The notes under the pieces were generated by a model. It worked only from the letters and a program-made list of their open reading frames with translations. It ran no database searches and was not told where the DNA came from. DNA of 41,079 nucleotides, taken from the NCBI GenBank assembly GCA_000969725.1, contig JXSR01S007435.1; one strand, written 5' to 3'. This DNA is from Ophiothrix spiculata (taxonomy: Eukaryota; Echinodermata; Ophiuroidea; Amphilepidida; Ophiotrichidae). Made by a program: the position numbers and the translations under genes. This document shows, one piece after another, positions 39,901 to 40,648 of the stretch; the stretch's first letter is position 1; each line of letters begins with the position of its first letter.

Positions 39901-40241
39901 TTGAAGTGAAACAAACGTTATCTTAAAGTTCATTTCAAGGGCTATTTCTAACTATACGTTAAACCCAAGAAAATTACACGCAAAGATTGTAAGGTTTTTT
40001 CTGGGACACCCTGTATCATCTCATCAGACCTGCTCACCTTGTCCTTATCTGTAGATGTCCTCAAGCGATCCCTGTAGATCAACCCAACATGCTGTCCTGG
40101 ATTCCACCTTTGACCTTTAGCCTGACCCTGCCACTGATCATGAATCATCAGGTCACACCATCGGAATAAATCACGCAGGTTGAACTCCCATGGTCCTCCT
40201 CTCTGACCCCACTGACTCTCTGTCATCGTCACATGATATAA
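554..40241 (-). CDS. MDN1: Midasin (MDN1/Rea1) gene, internal portion, 21 exons
   Basis: Midasin is a giant nuclear AAA+ ATPase that pulls assembly factors off pre-60S ribosomal particles. It has six AAA modules in one chain, a long helical linker and a C-terminal MIDAS domain. Twenty-one exons on the minus strand join with GT-AG borders and matching phases into about 1405 codons without a stop. In this partial numbering, residues 1-146 lead into the last AAA module. Walker A (GPKSSGKTS) is near 148, the Walker B-like WLLIDNVN near 335, and the sensor/arginine stretch ILAMDPRHGEISRAMRNRG near 385. From about 411 onward the sequence matches the poorly conserved linker, with islands such as EPGLWPDTLPS, LDWRDRFYKL and SRLLWTNGS. 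Full-length animal midasins are about 5,500 residues, so roughly a quarter of the protein is here. The 5' and 3' exons lie outside the window. Identification is by remembered family motifs; no search was run. Confidence 0.95.
985..1512 (-). other. MDN1 intron 20-21
   Basis: A short intron of about 530 bases with no coding potential and no recognised repeat beyond AT-rich sequence. Confidence 0.7.
1513..1751 (-). CDS. MDN1: MDN1 exon 20: linker
   Basis: This exon is 239 nt, phase 0 in and phase 2 out. It encodes GPSMMLTPVQSHCIVNLLQP, a polar stretch, then YEEKLDQLNELSRLLWTNG and MGSFSDY. 'LLWTN' is a conserved linker landmark. The acceptor CTCTCTTCTAG is strong, and the donor is TACTG/GTGAGT. 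Confidence 0.93.
1832..2227. repeat. 33-bp minisatellite in intron 19-20
   Basis: About twelve imperfect copies of a unit near 33 bp, built on ATGGACTCTGCAGATATGTA followed by AAAGAGTCA. Sub-variants alternate: GCAGATATG versus GAAGATATG, and AGAGTCA versus AGAGCTAGTCA. The alternation suggests higher-order duplication. Open frames on both strands here are by-products of the periodicity. Confidence 0.95.
2349..2610. repeat. Inverted repeat nested beside the 2596 hairpin
   Basis: The sequence TACTATACCTCATAAATATT near 2351 returns in reverse complement near 2585-2602, with the spacer between. Together with the hairpin that follows, this suggests one compound foldback element or one inserted into another. 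Confidence 0.6.
2596..2800. mobile_element. Hairpin MITE, family D copy 1
   Basis: Two arms of about 85 bp (from ACAACATGGTTTATTTCGAG to the matching CCATGTTGTATTTG) fold back on each other around TTCACTTTGCGTC. The arms share GTGTTGGATGCGTG, CTGATCCC and a TACTTCCC block. A second copy lies at 19898-20060. Non-coding. Confidence 0.8.
2865..3054. repeat. Short dispersed repeat with ATGGGCCCTGTA core, two copies
   Basis: A block of about 45 bp (GTTGCATT, ACAA, AATGGGCCCTGTA, TATGGA, TTTTGTTTA) occurs at 2865-2911 and again at 3008-3054. A more diverged relative is at 19505-19548. It looks like part of an interspersed element. Confidence 0.6.
3168..3480 (-). CDS. MDN1: MDN1 exon 19: linker
   Basis: This exon is 313 nt, phase 2 in and phase 0 out. 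It encodes RPGVDSASYIHRVNALLQAF, AVQHTPVNPLHLAPLHGLHQ, and IWQSTASSYLDIWLAWQPTD, ending SKCGVLQ. 'HTPV.P..L..L..L' and the Trp-rich 'FW/IWQS' segment match the midasin linker. Acceptor TTCACACAG and donor CTGCAG/GTAATA. Confidence 0.95.
4091..4817. mobile_element. MITE family C copy 1, 727 bp
   Basis: Terminal inverted repeats begin TACTGTAAAACA and share a following GCGGGGA/GCGAGGGA and TTTTGCGAG pattern. The interior has no transposase. It contains the palindrome CTTCCGAATTCGGAAG. The right end lies 14 bases from the donor of exon 18. The first ~250 bp recur inverted at 11485-11747. Confidence 0.8.
4832..5063 (-). CDS. MDN1: MDN1 exon 18: linker
   Basis: This exon is 232 nt, phase 1 in and phase 2 out. 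It encodes DEDTMECIDGLAILLSHHGL, then TVAMWPLMDHLATCAQQRVV and LECLVQTAL. The 'WP.M..LA' core is a weak but recognisable family match. Acceptor TTTTCAG and donor CTCAG/GTAATA. A MITE ends 14 bases past the donor, and a foldback element begins about 20 bases upstream of the acceptor. Confidence 0.9.
5083..5526. mobile_element. Foldback element family B copy 1
   Basis: Long imperfect inverted repeats of about 180 bp run inward from AATACG...AAGAAAACCC, with shared blocks CTCTGAAAATGCTTTCACAT, CATAGTGTCACA and GACATTGTTAGAT. The element has no transposase. It begins about 18 bases upstream of the exon 18 acceptor. A second copy at 12399-12860 occupies the same position relative to exon 16. Confidence 0.85.
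5697..5935. repeat. Dispersed repeat family G copy 1
   Basis: Shares AGAATGCGG, AAGTGCT, GCACAATTT, AATGTAAGAT, GCATTGTAG and CTTTAATCTATG in order with 9150-9360. CpG-containing, relatively GC-rich and non-coding. It is probably the end of a larger interspersed element. Confidence 0.65.
6180..6612. repeat. Dispersed repeat family H copy 1
   Basis: About 430 bp with GGTACTTAGTACTAAAGTG, ATATGCCGCAAATTTGGGTA and CAGGCTGTCTGGTATGCCAA. It matches 11783-12142 in the opposite orientation through its whole length. No convincing protein is encoded. Confidence 0.85.
6990..7866 (-). pseudogene. Penelope-like retroelement relic (RT C-terminus and GIY-YIG domain)
   Basis: The minus strand carries, in order, broken pieces of a Penelope-like element. 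The reverse-transcriptase tail has DKCGYPSWAFEKA and TIPYSAGLSEKH (about 7720-7525). After a frameshift comes a GIY-YIG nuclease module with CCNVVYGLKC and TYVGDTKQAIKARF (about 7440-7335). A further frameshift and a TGA stop interrupt the tail EERWFERGVREAIWERV...PSLNKKGGLRF (about 7235-7130). Flanking arms at 6990-7113 and 7722-7866 are inverted copies of each other, both carrying VTNPS.TSLHSLKKA on translation. Inverted partial copies of this kind are known around Penelope-like elements. The copy is dead: it has stops, frameshifts and no RT core. Confidence 0.85.
8075..8421 (-). CDS. MDN1: MDN1 exon 17: linker
   Basis: This exon is 347 nt, phase 2 in and phase 1 out. It encodes SIPSTLQVIIDQIHQHLCSS, then QLGAPLPFKTKAVAETVLHA and on to MNSDNVETI. 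The 'G.P.PFK.K.V.E' motif matches the family. The acceptor (TTATCAAAACAG) has a poor pyrimidine tract, but its phase is the only one that fits exon 16. Confidence 0.92.
8453..8690. mobile_element. Small MITE with ACCAGGCCC ends
   Basis: Ends read TTTTGACCAGGCCC and GGGCCTGGTTTTGAC, inverted with respect to each other. The interior is A/C-rich and non-coding. It lies about 30 bases upstream of the exon 17 acceptor. Confidence 0.55.
8921..9155. mobile_element. Small inverted-repeat element with GGCGGAT / ATCCGCACC ends
   Basis: The left end GTGGCGGATTTAGAGGGGG pairs imperfectly with the right end CCCCCTC...CCTGGATCCGCACC. This is a common layout for short non-autonomous DNA transposons in marine invertebrates. 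Non-coding. Confidence 0.5.
9150..9360. repeat. Dispersed repeat family G copy 2
   Basis: Same ordered blocks as 5697-5935 in the same orientation, including GCACAATTTGGCG, AATGTAAGATTC, GCATTGTAG and CTTTAATCTATG. Confidence 0.65.
9600..9918. repeat. TGACCT-rich ~154-bp tandem repeat, left part
   Basis: Two units of about 154 bp carry TGACCTTTGACCTT, ATGTGACC, and CATATGAGGGTTCTTATA (starts near 9748 and 9902). A third unit continues at 11257 after the transposon at 9919-11256, so the transposon split the array. TGACCT(N)TGACCT is a DR1-type nuclear-receptor half-site pair. Confidence 0.75.
9919..11256. mobile_element. Tc1/mariner-type DNA transposon, centre hidden by gap
   Basis: Near-identical terminal inverted repeats of about 170 bp start CACTCCCGGTCAAAAGTCTT and are flanked by TA on both sides (9917-9918 and 11257-11258). 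The layout and a total near 1.34 kb suit a Tc1/mariner element. The interior 10096-11085 is unsequenced, so whether a transposase exists cannot be seen. It is nested in the TGACCT tandem repeat. Confidence 0.85.
10096..11085. other. Assembly gap (990 N)
   Basis: A run of N lying entirely inside the transposon at 9919-11256. The long inverted ends probably blocked assembly. Any open frame crossing it is an artefact. The stated gap length may be an estimate. Confidence 0.99.
11257..11440. repeat. TGACCT-rich tandem repeat, right part
   Basis: Continuation of the 9600-9918 array, with CCAAATTTGGTTCCAATCGG, ACTTGACCTC and TGACCTTTGACCTC (near 11357, again a DR1 arrangement). Confidence 0.7.
11485..11747. 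mobile_element. MITE family C copy 2 (partial, inverted)
   Basis: Reverse-complement match to 4091-4350. It includes the terminal TACTGTAAAACAC, the GCGGGGA block, TTTTGCGAGTATTAAATTTC, the near-palindrome TTCTGAATTCGGAA, and CTGTCAAAATATTAC. The distal part of the element is missing or too diverged to see. Confidence 0.75.
11783..12142. repeat. Dispersed repeat family H copy 2 (inverted)
   Basis: Reverse complement of 6180-6612 with shared blocks GGCATACCAGACAGCCTGAT, TTTGCGGCACATCCC and ACTTTTGTACTAAGTACC. It ends about 45 bases from the exon 16 donor. Confidence 0.85.
12186..12358 (-). CDS. MDN1: MDN1 exon 16: linker
   Basis: This exon is 173 nt, phase 0 in and phase 2 out. It encodes ILLALDWRDRFYKLCAQPV, then FWSQMALHWTWLKENTI and VPELLLGRHG. 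'WRDRF' and the aromatic 'ALHW.W' are conserved linker landmarks. The acceptor GTTTCAG sits about 40 bases from the foldback element at 12399. Confidence 0.95.
12399..12860. mobile_element. Foldback element family B copy 2
   Basis: Full copy of the family at 5083-5526. The ends read GAATACGC...ACAAGAAAACCCCAAC and its inverse, with long inner arms containing CTCTGAAAATGCTTTCACAT and GACATTGTTAGA. A second nested inverted pair lies near the centre (AAACTTCATGAGCTCC-type block). It begins about 40 bases upstream of the exon 16 acceptor. Confidence 0.88.
13133..13175. mobile_element. Family E MITE end fragment
   Basis: The sequence GGCAGTCATTGCATATACGA followed by CTTTCTTGCACTTACATGAC is the reverse complement of the terminal repeat of the MITEs at 22605 and 34183. 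Only one end is recognisable. Confidence 0.5.
13233..13309. repeat. Perfect 30-bp hairpin with 17-nt loop
   Basis: Arm ATTAAAGTTCTCAAAACAAA plus TCCAAAATTT (13233-13262) is perfectly reverse-complemented at 13280-13309. The perfection implies a recent inverted duplication or a very short foldback element. Confidence 0.9.
13549..13573. repeat. Short perfect palindrome
   Basis: TTTTCCTTCTC and GAGAAGGAAAA face each other around a single A. It sits in a region (about 13340-13700) open on both strands, which is probably a diverged foldback element. Confidence 0.6.
14188..14321 (-). CDS. MDN1: MDN1 exon 15: linker
   Basis: This exon is 134 nt, phase 1 in and phase 0 out. It encodes GHCTMENLPHPVVAHLKPFF and continues TALDEFVWSSIGQDGQEITE. 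The 'LPH..V..L..FF...D' pattern matches the midasin linker. Acceptor TTTGCAG and donor CATGAG/GTAGGT. Confidence 0.92.
14431..14493. repeat. Perfect 22-bp inverted repeat with TTAGCGATC motif
   Basis: AACTCCAAAAATGATCGCTA followed by AA (14431-14452) is inverted at 14472-14493. Further GATCGCTAA/TTAGCGATG motifs lie just to the left. The preceding GGGGCCGATTTCACTAACG looks like a MITE terminus. Confidence 0.7.
14502..14830 (+). pseudogene. Non-LTR retrotransposon (LINE) RT C-terminal relic
   Basis: Frame-shifted plus-strand translation gives RLLGFIKKEPLFP, then a stretch like CPYIEYAAIIWDSYQKDLIN, a region around the V.R..AR motif, and MLNELGWDSLQNRRAVSRL. These are the conserved post-catalytic segments of jockey/CR1-type reverse transcriptases (PYIEYA..IWDPY, LGW.SL..RR). 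Stops and shifts show a dead fragment, with no YADD region left. Confidence 0.75.
15330..16668 (-). repeat. Tandem array of ~11 partial copies of exon 14 plus its splice donor
   Basis: Units of about 119 bp (some shorter) repeat the 3' ~100 nt of exon 14, its donor (ACATGCAG/GTAAGC) and about 18 bases of intron, then run into the next copy at TTTGCAG/CAC. Copies next to exon 14 are most similar; the distal one near 15360 is the most diverged and has CACATGTAAGTGAGG. Read in the exon frame each copy stops at GTAAGCAATAG. Long open frames across the array are by-products of the non-triplet period. Confidence 0.92.
16669..16787 (-). CDS. MDN1: MDN1 exon 14: parent of the downstream exon-fragment array
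   Basis: This exon is 119 nt, phase 2 in and phase 1 out. It encodes LYLLLRRALQHYVETSTKNR and continues QGISKVPASVMDLSEALHA. It is the only copy with the upstream acceptor TTTCCTTAG. Only this start and end satisfy the phases of exons 13 and 15. Its 3' ~100 nt plus donor recur about eleven times downstream, each ending in the donor-like GCAG/GTAAGC or a close variant. Internal TTTGCAG/CAC also mimics an acceptor. Confidence 0.85.
16955..17507. mobile_element. MITE with ~45-bp terminal inverted repeats
   Basis: The left block GATGGATGTGATGACAAACC then AATTGAGGTCA (near 16979) is repeated inverted near 17450-17483. Further outward, CAGAATGAAACTAT matches AAGAATGCAACTAT. The ~450-bp interior is AT-rich and non-coding. 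Confidence 0.75.
17530..17858. other. Unassigned CpG-richer intron segment
   Basis: GTTGTTGATTC.TGATGAA occurs at 17553 and 17803 in direct orientation, with CpG-rich sequence between. It may be the remains of a repeat. No gene seen. Confidence 0.4.
17859..18054 (-). CDS. MDN1: MDN1 exon 13: linker
   Basis: This exon is 196 nt, phase 1 in and phase 2 out. It encodes AWTLLQHYPIDMQWNKQVLE, a polar middle (IRPDECHGERMEVDDSKANG) and VQTLLALST. The acceptor TTTCCTCTTGCAG has a good pyrimidine tract, and the donor is ACAAG/GTAGGT. Confidence 0.92.
18430..18990 (-). pseudogene. LINE reverse-transcriptase relic with YVDD motif
   Basis: Minus-strand translation near 18840-18735 gives LCGVPQGSILGPLLF, then CYVDDIMYTSEFLDHKQ: the GVPQGS..GP and YVDD catalytic segments of a non-LTR reverse transcriptase. 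Immediately after come DHAILWNMLPQSMKESKSI, which is the family's C-terminal motif, so the intervening ~200 residues are deleted. Sequence to 18430 may be its 3' tail. Ends about 45 bases from the exon 12 donor. Confidence 0.8.
19036..19358 (-). CDS. MDN1: MDN1 exon 12: linker, with an 8-residue tandem duplication
   Basis: This exon is 323 nt, phase 2 in and phase 1 out. It encodes ALPPNQDSPQCIDVATLLQP and then AALLYMEQATPASWKAFVHW. A low-complexity stretch PAVKGANAPAVKGAKKGE follows, then FSDVLAKVFHHPLCQRLVS. The PAVKGA motif occurs twice, from a 24-bp direct repeat starting near 19167 and 19191. Acceptor AATTGCAG and donor CAAG/GTTTGT (weaker than the others). Confidence 0.9.
19898..20060. 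mobile_element. Hairpin MITE, family D copy 2
   Basis: Arms share TTCAACATGATTTATTCCGG / AATATGTTGTATTTG, GAAGTAT, CTGTC and GGTGTTGGAT / AAACACC with inverted order. Relative of 2596-2800, more diverged and shorter. Confidence 0.7.
20231..20270 (-). ncRNA. Hammerhead-ribozyme-like core (candidate)
   Basis: On the minus strand CTGATGA (20258-20264) is followed by AAAGGGG, a TGTAT loop and CCCCTT, then GAAAC (ending 20235). This gives the order CUGAUGA - stem II - GAAA of a hammerhead core. Penelope-like elements are known to carry minimal hammerheads with this layout. The expected UH cleavage triplet and a convincing stem I and III are not evident, so this may be an inactive relic or chance. 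Confidence 0.3.
20399..20515. repeat. Three tandem copies of a 41-48-bp AT-rich unit
   Basis: GATTATTATATAATTACTTG followed by TTTAGGTTAATTA is repeated three times almost without change, so it is a young tandem duplication. Confidence 0.95.
20628..20859. repeat. Dispersed repeat family F copy 1
   Basis: Shares GCACGACACATTTG, ATGGTCTGTCG, CATGTTGCGA/GTCGTTGCGA, ATCGATA and GAGTTTGCGCACTTGAAA in order with 26950-27195. Same orientation, about 80% alike by eye. Open frames here do not match a family I know. Confidence 0.8.
20935..21450 (-). mobile_element. Non-LTR retrotransposon 3' end (probable)
   Basis: On the minus strand the sequence ends TTTTTAATAAATACCAAATG and then a (AATG)n tail at 20941-20962. 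That is the pattern of a LINE 3' end with a simple-repeat tail. Upstream sequence to about 21450 is AT-rich with no clear domain. Confidence 0.5.
21603..21808 (-). CDS. MDN1: MDN1 exon 11: linker
   Basis: This exon is 206 nt, phase 0 in and phase 2 out. It encodes KAKDILDRILQDVNLDD, then the conserved EPGLWPDTLPSINDSSS and a helix ending in INEMHQQLSN. The 'GLWPD..PS' motif is a recognisable midasin landmark. Acceptor TTTCCAG and donor AACAG/GTAACA. Confidence 0.95.
21998..22150 (+). mobile_element. tRNA-derived SINE copy 1
   Basis: GGGTTAGCACAGTGGTGCTT carries a good Pol III box A (TAGCACAGTGG). The downstream body (TTCTCCGGG, CTTCCTCCTGC) matches the copy at 25212. The box B segment is deleted here. 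Confidence 0.75.
22605..22848. mobile_element. MITE family E copy 1
   Basis: Terminal repeats GTGCAAGAGAGTCGTATCTG / CAGACACGACTTTCTTGCA face inward. A second nested inverted pair (AATGGTACTTCAGGT and ACCTGAAGAACCATTT) makes the interior fold as well. Matches 34183-34455. Confidence 0.85.
23163..23311 (-). CDS. MDN1: MDN1 exon 10: linker
   Basis: This exon is 149 nt, phase 1 in and phase 0 out. It encodes GSEIAGLPSLLHTASLTVQL and continues to EACMDVFVRSQLSLINRQ. The helical 'L..TA.L.VQ' and 'EAC..V.V.SQ' pattern matches the family just after the AAA ring. Acceptor TTATGCAG and donor AGACAG/GTAAGA. Confidence 0.93.
23312..24590 (-). other. Intron 9-10 distal part, no gene
   Basis: AT-rich intron. 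A short direct duplication (ACCTCTTTTGAACATACGGA and AACCTCTTTTGAACGTACGG, near 23684 and 23715) is the only structure noted. No exon or transposon domain recognised. Confidence 0.6.
24797..24886. repeat. ~90-bp dispersed repeat, copy 1
   Basis: GTCAGATGACCCAGAATCC, AATTCCATCAGTAGGCATTG and GCAGGCCACCA occur here and, inverted, at 34014-34101 at about 90% identity by eye. Confidence 0.85.
25020..25070 (-). CDS. Candidate symmetric 51-nt cassette exon (uncertain)
   Basis: This is a 51-nt open stretch with good splice signals on both sides (ATTTACAG/CC and CTCAGA/GTAAGT). It is phase 1 in and phase 1 out, so it could be included between exons 9 and 10 without shifting the MDN1 frame. It would add AVPATLQDFESWENLAQ. 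Exons 9 and 10 already join perfectly without it and the family has no obvious insert there. It may be an optional exon or a chance pairing of splice-like sites. Confidence 0.35.
25212..25617 (+). mobile_element. tRNA-derived SINE copy 2 with LINE-type 3' tail
   Basis: The head holds a perfect box B (GGTTCGATTCC, near 25282) downstream of a decayed box A. The body has TTTTTCTCCGGGCACTCCGG and CTTCCTCCTGC. The tail GCGCTTTGTATCC...GGTGCTATAAAAATGTC ends in (TTA)n at 25597-25613. That tail resembles L2/CR1-type LINE 3' ends, which such SINEs borrow for mobilisation. Confidence 0.85.
25643..25766 (-). CDS. MDN1: MDN1 exon 9: AAA lid / start of linker
   Basis: This exon is 124 nt, phase 0 in and phase 1 out. 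It encodes NEGGVYRRQDVKTLLHSVGL and continues VGKEPTDLLMNIHAHIKEEM. The LLHSVGLVG core matches the helical region after the last AAA module. Acceptor TTTTGTAG and donor GAGGG/GTAAGG. Confidence 0.93.
25848..26060 (+). mobile_element. tRNA-like head plus SINE copy 3
   Basis: TGTGGCTGAGTGGTTGGCGC then ATTGGATTTTCAATCC resembles the 5' half of a serine/leucine-type tRNA (box A TGGCTGAGTGG) but has no good T arm. It runs into GGTTAGCACGTACAGCGGTA and a body related to the SINEs at 21998 and 25212. It is not an intact tRNA gene. Confidence 0.6.
26769..26853 (-). CDS. MDN1: MDN1 exon 8: sensor 1 and arginine region
   Basis: This exon is 85 nt, phase 2 in and phase 0 out. It encodes RLILAMDPRHGEISRAMRNR followed by GVEIYILGE. 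'ILAMDP' fills the sensor-1 strand, and 'ISRAMRNRG' holds the arginine that acts in the neighbouring subunit's site in related AAA+ rings. Donor GAGAG/GTAAGT is close to ideal. Confidence 0.96.
26950..27195. repeat. Dispersed repeat family F copy 2
   Basis: Second copy of 20628-20859, starting GCACACGACCAAACATTTG and ending at the palindrome GGTCGTACGACC. The ends (CGACCAAA / GGTCGTACG) may be short terminal repeats. Confidence 0.8.
27200..28072 (-). other. Intron 7-8, no gene
   Basis: AT-rich intron without a recognised exon or repeat. Confidence 0.6.
28073..28189 (-). CDS. MDN1: MDN1 exon 7: AAA core after Walker B
   Basis: This exon is 117 nt, phase 2 in and phase 2 out. It encodes SPSVLDRLNALLEPHGKLS followed by INERGVQDGEIPTITPHPEF. 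This is the very conserved 'DRLN.LLE..G.L.I.ERG' region of midasin AAA modules. Acceptor CTTTCACAG and donor TTCAG/GTATGT. Confidence 0.96.
28955..29309. mobile_element. Foldback MITE with ~130-bp arms
   Basis: Arms start CACTAGGAGATTGAATTTGG and continue TTGCATATGGCCATTTTGAT and AATCCAAAAT. They are about 90% complementary by eye. The spacer is about 100 bp. No coding capacity. Confidence 0.9.
29310..30039 (-). other. Intron 6-7 segment, no gene
   Basis: Contains a short tandem GGTAACAGGTA and G-rich runs near 29470-29530 (GGGGGGTCATCGCG, CCCCCGGGGG) but no exon or recognised element. Confidence 0.5.
30040..30836. repeat. 79-bp minisatellite with NF-kB-like sites, interrupted by a gap
   Basis: The unit runs GAGTATTGTTACCAAACAGA, TCTCCAGA, AATCCCACCAGTTGTCTATG, GGGGAATCCCC, GAAGGTCATCA. 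One complete and one partial unit lie left of the gap and two complete units lie right. If the gap length is right, about 6-7 units are hidden. GGGGAATCCCC fits the kB consensus exactly. The array ends about 45 bases from the exon 6 donor. Confidence 0.9.
30144..30673. other. Assembly gap (530 N) inside the 79-bp array
   Basis: Both edges of the gap are the same repeat, so the gap is an unresolved tandem array rather than missing gene sequence. Confidence 0.99.
30879..31053 (-). CDS. MDN1: MDN1 exon 6: Walker B-like segment of the last AAA module
   Basis: This exon is 175 nt, phase 1 in and phase 2 out. It encodes EQELHNLLAAITGLKTKYEK, a Gly-rich turn (STPGGGGKFEWVDG), then LVQALQQGDWLLIDNVNFC. 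WLLIDNVN occupies the Walker B position, but Asn stands where a catalytic Glu is usual. This fits my memory of other midasins at this module and suggests weak or no hydrolysis here. Confidence 0.95.
31248..31632. mobile_element. MITE family A copy 1
   Basis: Ends TACTCTATAAACC and GATTTATATAGTA with a shared inner block AAGTATGCAACAAG / CTTGTTGCATACTT. The interior has GTAAGAGACTGACAATAATT and ATTTTTGTACATGAATCGTT. Matches 35131-35503 (inverted) and 40262-40648 (direct). Confidence 0.9.
32103..32758. mobile_element. Foldback element with arms made of 26-bp tandem repeats
   Basis: The left arm (32116-32400) is about 12 copies of GCTCGCTAGTCCGAATTTTA followed by AAATAG. The right arm (32425-32750) is about 13 copies of the reverse complement. 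They meet at a ~30-bp spacer (TGTGTGCATATTTCTACTAC). The ends are TTTACCCCGG and ACCCCGTAA. The outermost units match best (GTCCGA.GACTTGCTAGTCCG type). There is no coding frame, since the 26-bp period is not a multiple of three. The right end lies about 20 bases from the exon 5 donor. Confidence 0.92.
32778..33063 (-). CDS. MDN1: MDN1 exon 5: between Walker A and Walker B
   Basis: This exon is 286 nt, phase 0 in and phase 1 out. It encodes ADFNRHWEQVLLRTKAVITE, then a variable helical insert (LLASWSSLWKMTQQHHHGNQ and onward), ending SDATDLG. The acceptor is TTTTTTCAG and the donor is TTGG/GTAGGT. Its donor lies about 20 bases from the tandem-armed foldback element at 32103-32758. Confidence 0.93.
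33110..33490 (+). mobile_element. Non-LTR retrotransposon 3' end (probable)
   Basis: A G/T-rich stretch (GTGTGAG, GGTGTGTGTAGGGG) leads to TTCGCTGCGATATCAATATT, then TCTAATAAACCTTGAATAAT and a (AAT)n tail. The AATAAA signal plus simple tail is typical of a LINE 3' UTR. The overlapping open frames are low-complexity. Confidence 0.55.
33808..33936 (-). CDS. MDN1: MDN1 exon 4: Walker A of the last AAA module
   Basis: This exon has 43 codons, phase 0 at both ends. It opens with VGPKSSGKTSLVHLLAKLTG, a clear P-loop (GxxxxGKT/S) for ATP binding. It continues with RLRVLAMNSAMDTTELLGGF, the midasin-typical stretch after Walker A. Acceptor TTCTAG and donor GAACAG/GTAATA are both canonical. Confidence 0.97.
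34014..34101. repeat. ~90-bp dispersed repeat, copy 2 (inverted)
   Basis: Reverse complement of 24797-24886, starting TGGTGGCCTGCATCC and ending GGATTCTGGGTCATCTGAC. Confidence 0.85.
34183..34455. mobile_element. MITE family E copy 2
   Basis: Terminal arms GTGCAAGAAAGTCGTAACTG, CAATAGCTGCCATAT and their inverse, plus the nested pair GGTTCTTCAGGTAAC / GAAGAACCATTTC. Same architecture as 22605-22848. Confidence 0.88.
35131..35503. mobile_element. MITE family A copy 2 (inverted)
   Basis: Reverse complement of the elements at 31248 and 40262. The right end GGTTTATAGAGTA and inner TTGCTTGTTGCATACTTCAA are conserved. The left end is more diverged. Confidence 0.85.
35568..35797. mobile_element. 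MITE abutting the exon 3 splice donor
   Basis: Arms GCGCTGGAG...GTCGGGCCACAACTTTGTGC and their inverse (GCACAAAGTTGTGGCCCGAT...CTCCAGAGC), about 70 bp long. CTTA lies next to both ends (near 35563 and 35798), a possible target duplication. The right copy is part of the donor GTAAG of exon 3. Confidence 0.82.
35803..35940 (-). CDS. MDN1: MDN1 exon 3 of window
   Basis: This exon has 46 codons, phase 0 at both ends. It runs from VGHSFMSRKGQNYGNI to LESLIKCIEMNWMAIL, which is the family segment leading into the last P-loop (LLHHALSPLES...). The donor TTG/GTAAGG directly abuts the inverted-repeat element at 35568-35797. Confidence 0.95.
35941..37022 (-). other. Intron 2-3 segment, no gene
   Basis: AT-rich. 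One hairpin, CCAATCAGTGATGC / GCATCACTGATTGG at 36615-36649, with a 7-nt loop. No exon or known element otherwise. Confidence 0.6.
37031..37862. mobile_element. Non-autonomous hAT-like element with 8-bp target duplication
   Basis: Perfect 8-bp direct repeats CACTATGC flank the element (37023-37030 and 37863-37870). Its ends are CCCGGTCCCC and the inverse, and the match continues inward over about 45 bp (AAGTCAACATAAAA, GTAACCTTGC-type). Eight-base duplications are characteristic of hAT transposons. No transposase frame. Confidence 0.82.
37944..38039 (-). CDS. MDN1: MDN1 exon 2 of window
   Basis: This is a 32-codon exon, phase 0 at both ends, from CATACAG/CTA to CTACAG/GTAGGT. It encodes LVDLYHSCFGGEEDYM and then LLFHISPFLLQ. 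It is too short to show up as a strong ORF. It was found because the midasin segment between exon 1 and exon 3 was otherwise missing, and the phase fits on both sides. Confidence 0.88.
38160..38318. mobile_element. GC-rich hairpin element
   Basis: Arms ATATGTG..CCGCCGCGGC, AAAAGGGTGCAGTT, TACATGTTGCTC and CATATCTGATG are inverted nearly perfectly over about 70 bp around a ~15-nt loop. CCGCCGCGGC is strikingly GC-rich for this locus. Probably a small MITE; transcription would give a long hairpin RNA. Confidence 0.85.
38319..39429 (-). other. Intron 1-2 segment, no gene
   Basis: AT-rich intron. A short palindromic CACATTTAAATCAGTTTAAATGTG-type block near 39227-39250 and A-runs. Overlapping small open frames near 39249-39518 are not credible. 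Confidence 0.6.
39430..40013. mobile_element. Tc1/mariner-type MITE, 584 bp
   Basis: TA flanks both ends (39428-39429, 40014-40015). The terminal repeats start CAGGGTGTCCCAGAAAAAAC and remain recognisable inward for about 200 bp (CTTGGGTTTAACG, TTTGTTTCA.TTCAATCGGT, GGTCCAATTTCA). There is no transposase. It ends 24 bases from the exon 1 donor. Confidence 0.9.
40038..40241 (-). CDS. MDN1: MDN1 exon 1 of window (segment before the last AAA module)
   Basis: This exon encodes 68 codons, phase 0 at both ends. The acceptor reads TTTTGCAG and the donor reads GACAAG/GTGAGC. It contains the strongly conserved midasin stretch PWEFNLRDLFRWCDLM (about residues 17-32) and ends in RLRTSTDKDK. A MITE ends 18 bases upstream of the acceptor AG, and another ends 24 bases beyond the donor. 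Confidence 0.95.
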
Positions 40242-40261
40242 CTGCAAAATGTTTACATTTA

Positions 40262-40648
40262 TACTCTATAAACCTTGAAGTATGCAACAAGCACGAGATC
40301 CAAAGCATATCCCTTGTATTTTAAATCATAGTGAACTGGTGGTTTTGTATTGTGTAAGAGACTAGTAATGATTGATCAAGATTGATTAAGACCAAATCAA
40401 TGAGTATTATATATTTTTGTACATGAATCATTCCTGATTTTGGTATTGGTTTTTGATCTTGGCTAATTTTGTTGCTACCACATGAACAAACATTGAAAAT
40501 AAGTTCATTTGAATATTCAATAAGATTTGTTACAAGATCATGATTCAAAAAATATGGACTTGTTTACTTCCCTGTATGGTCATATCGTTTTTTGGTTGTT
40601 TTTTGCATTAATCAGCTGCTTGTTGCATACTTCAAGATTTACAGAGTA
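40262..40648. mobile_element. MITE family A copy 3
   Basis: Starts TACTCTATAAACCTTGAAGT and ends GATTTACAGAGTA. Inner blocks match 31248-31632 in the same orientation. Its left end lies 18 bases upstream of the exon 1 acceptor AG, so the branch region of that intron is transposon sequence. Confidence 0.9.
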
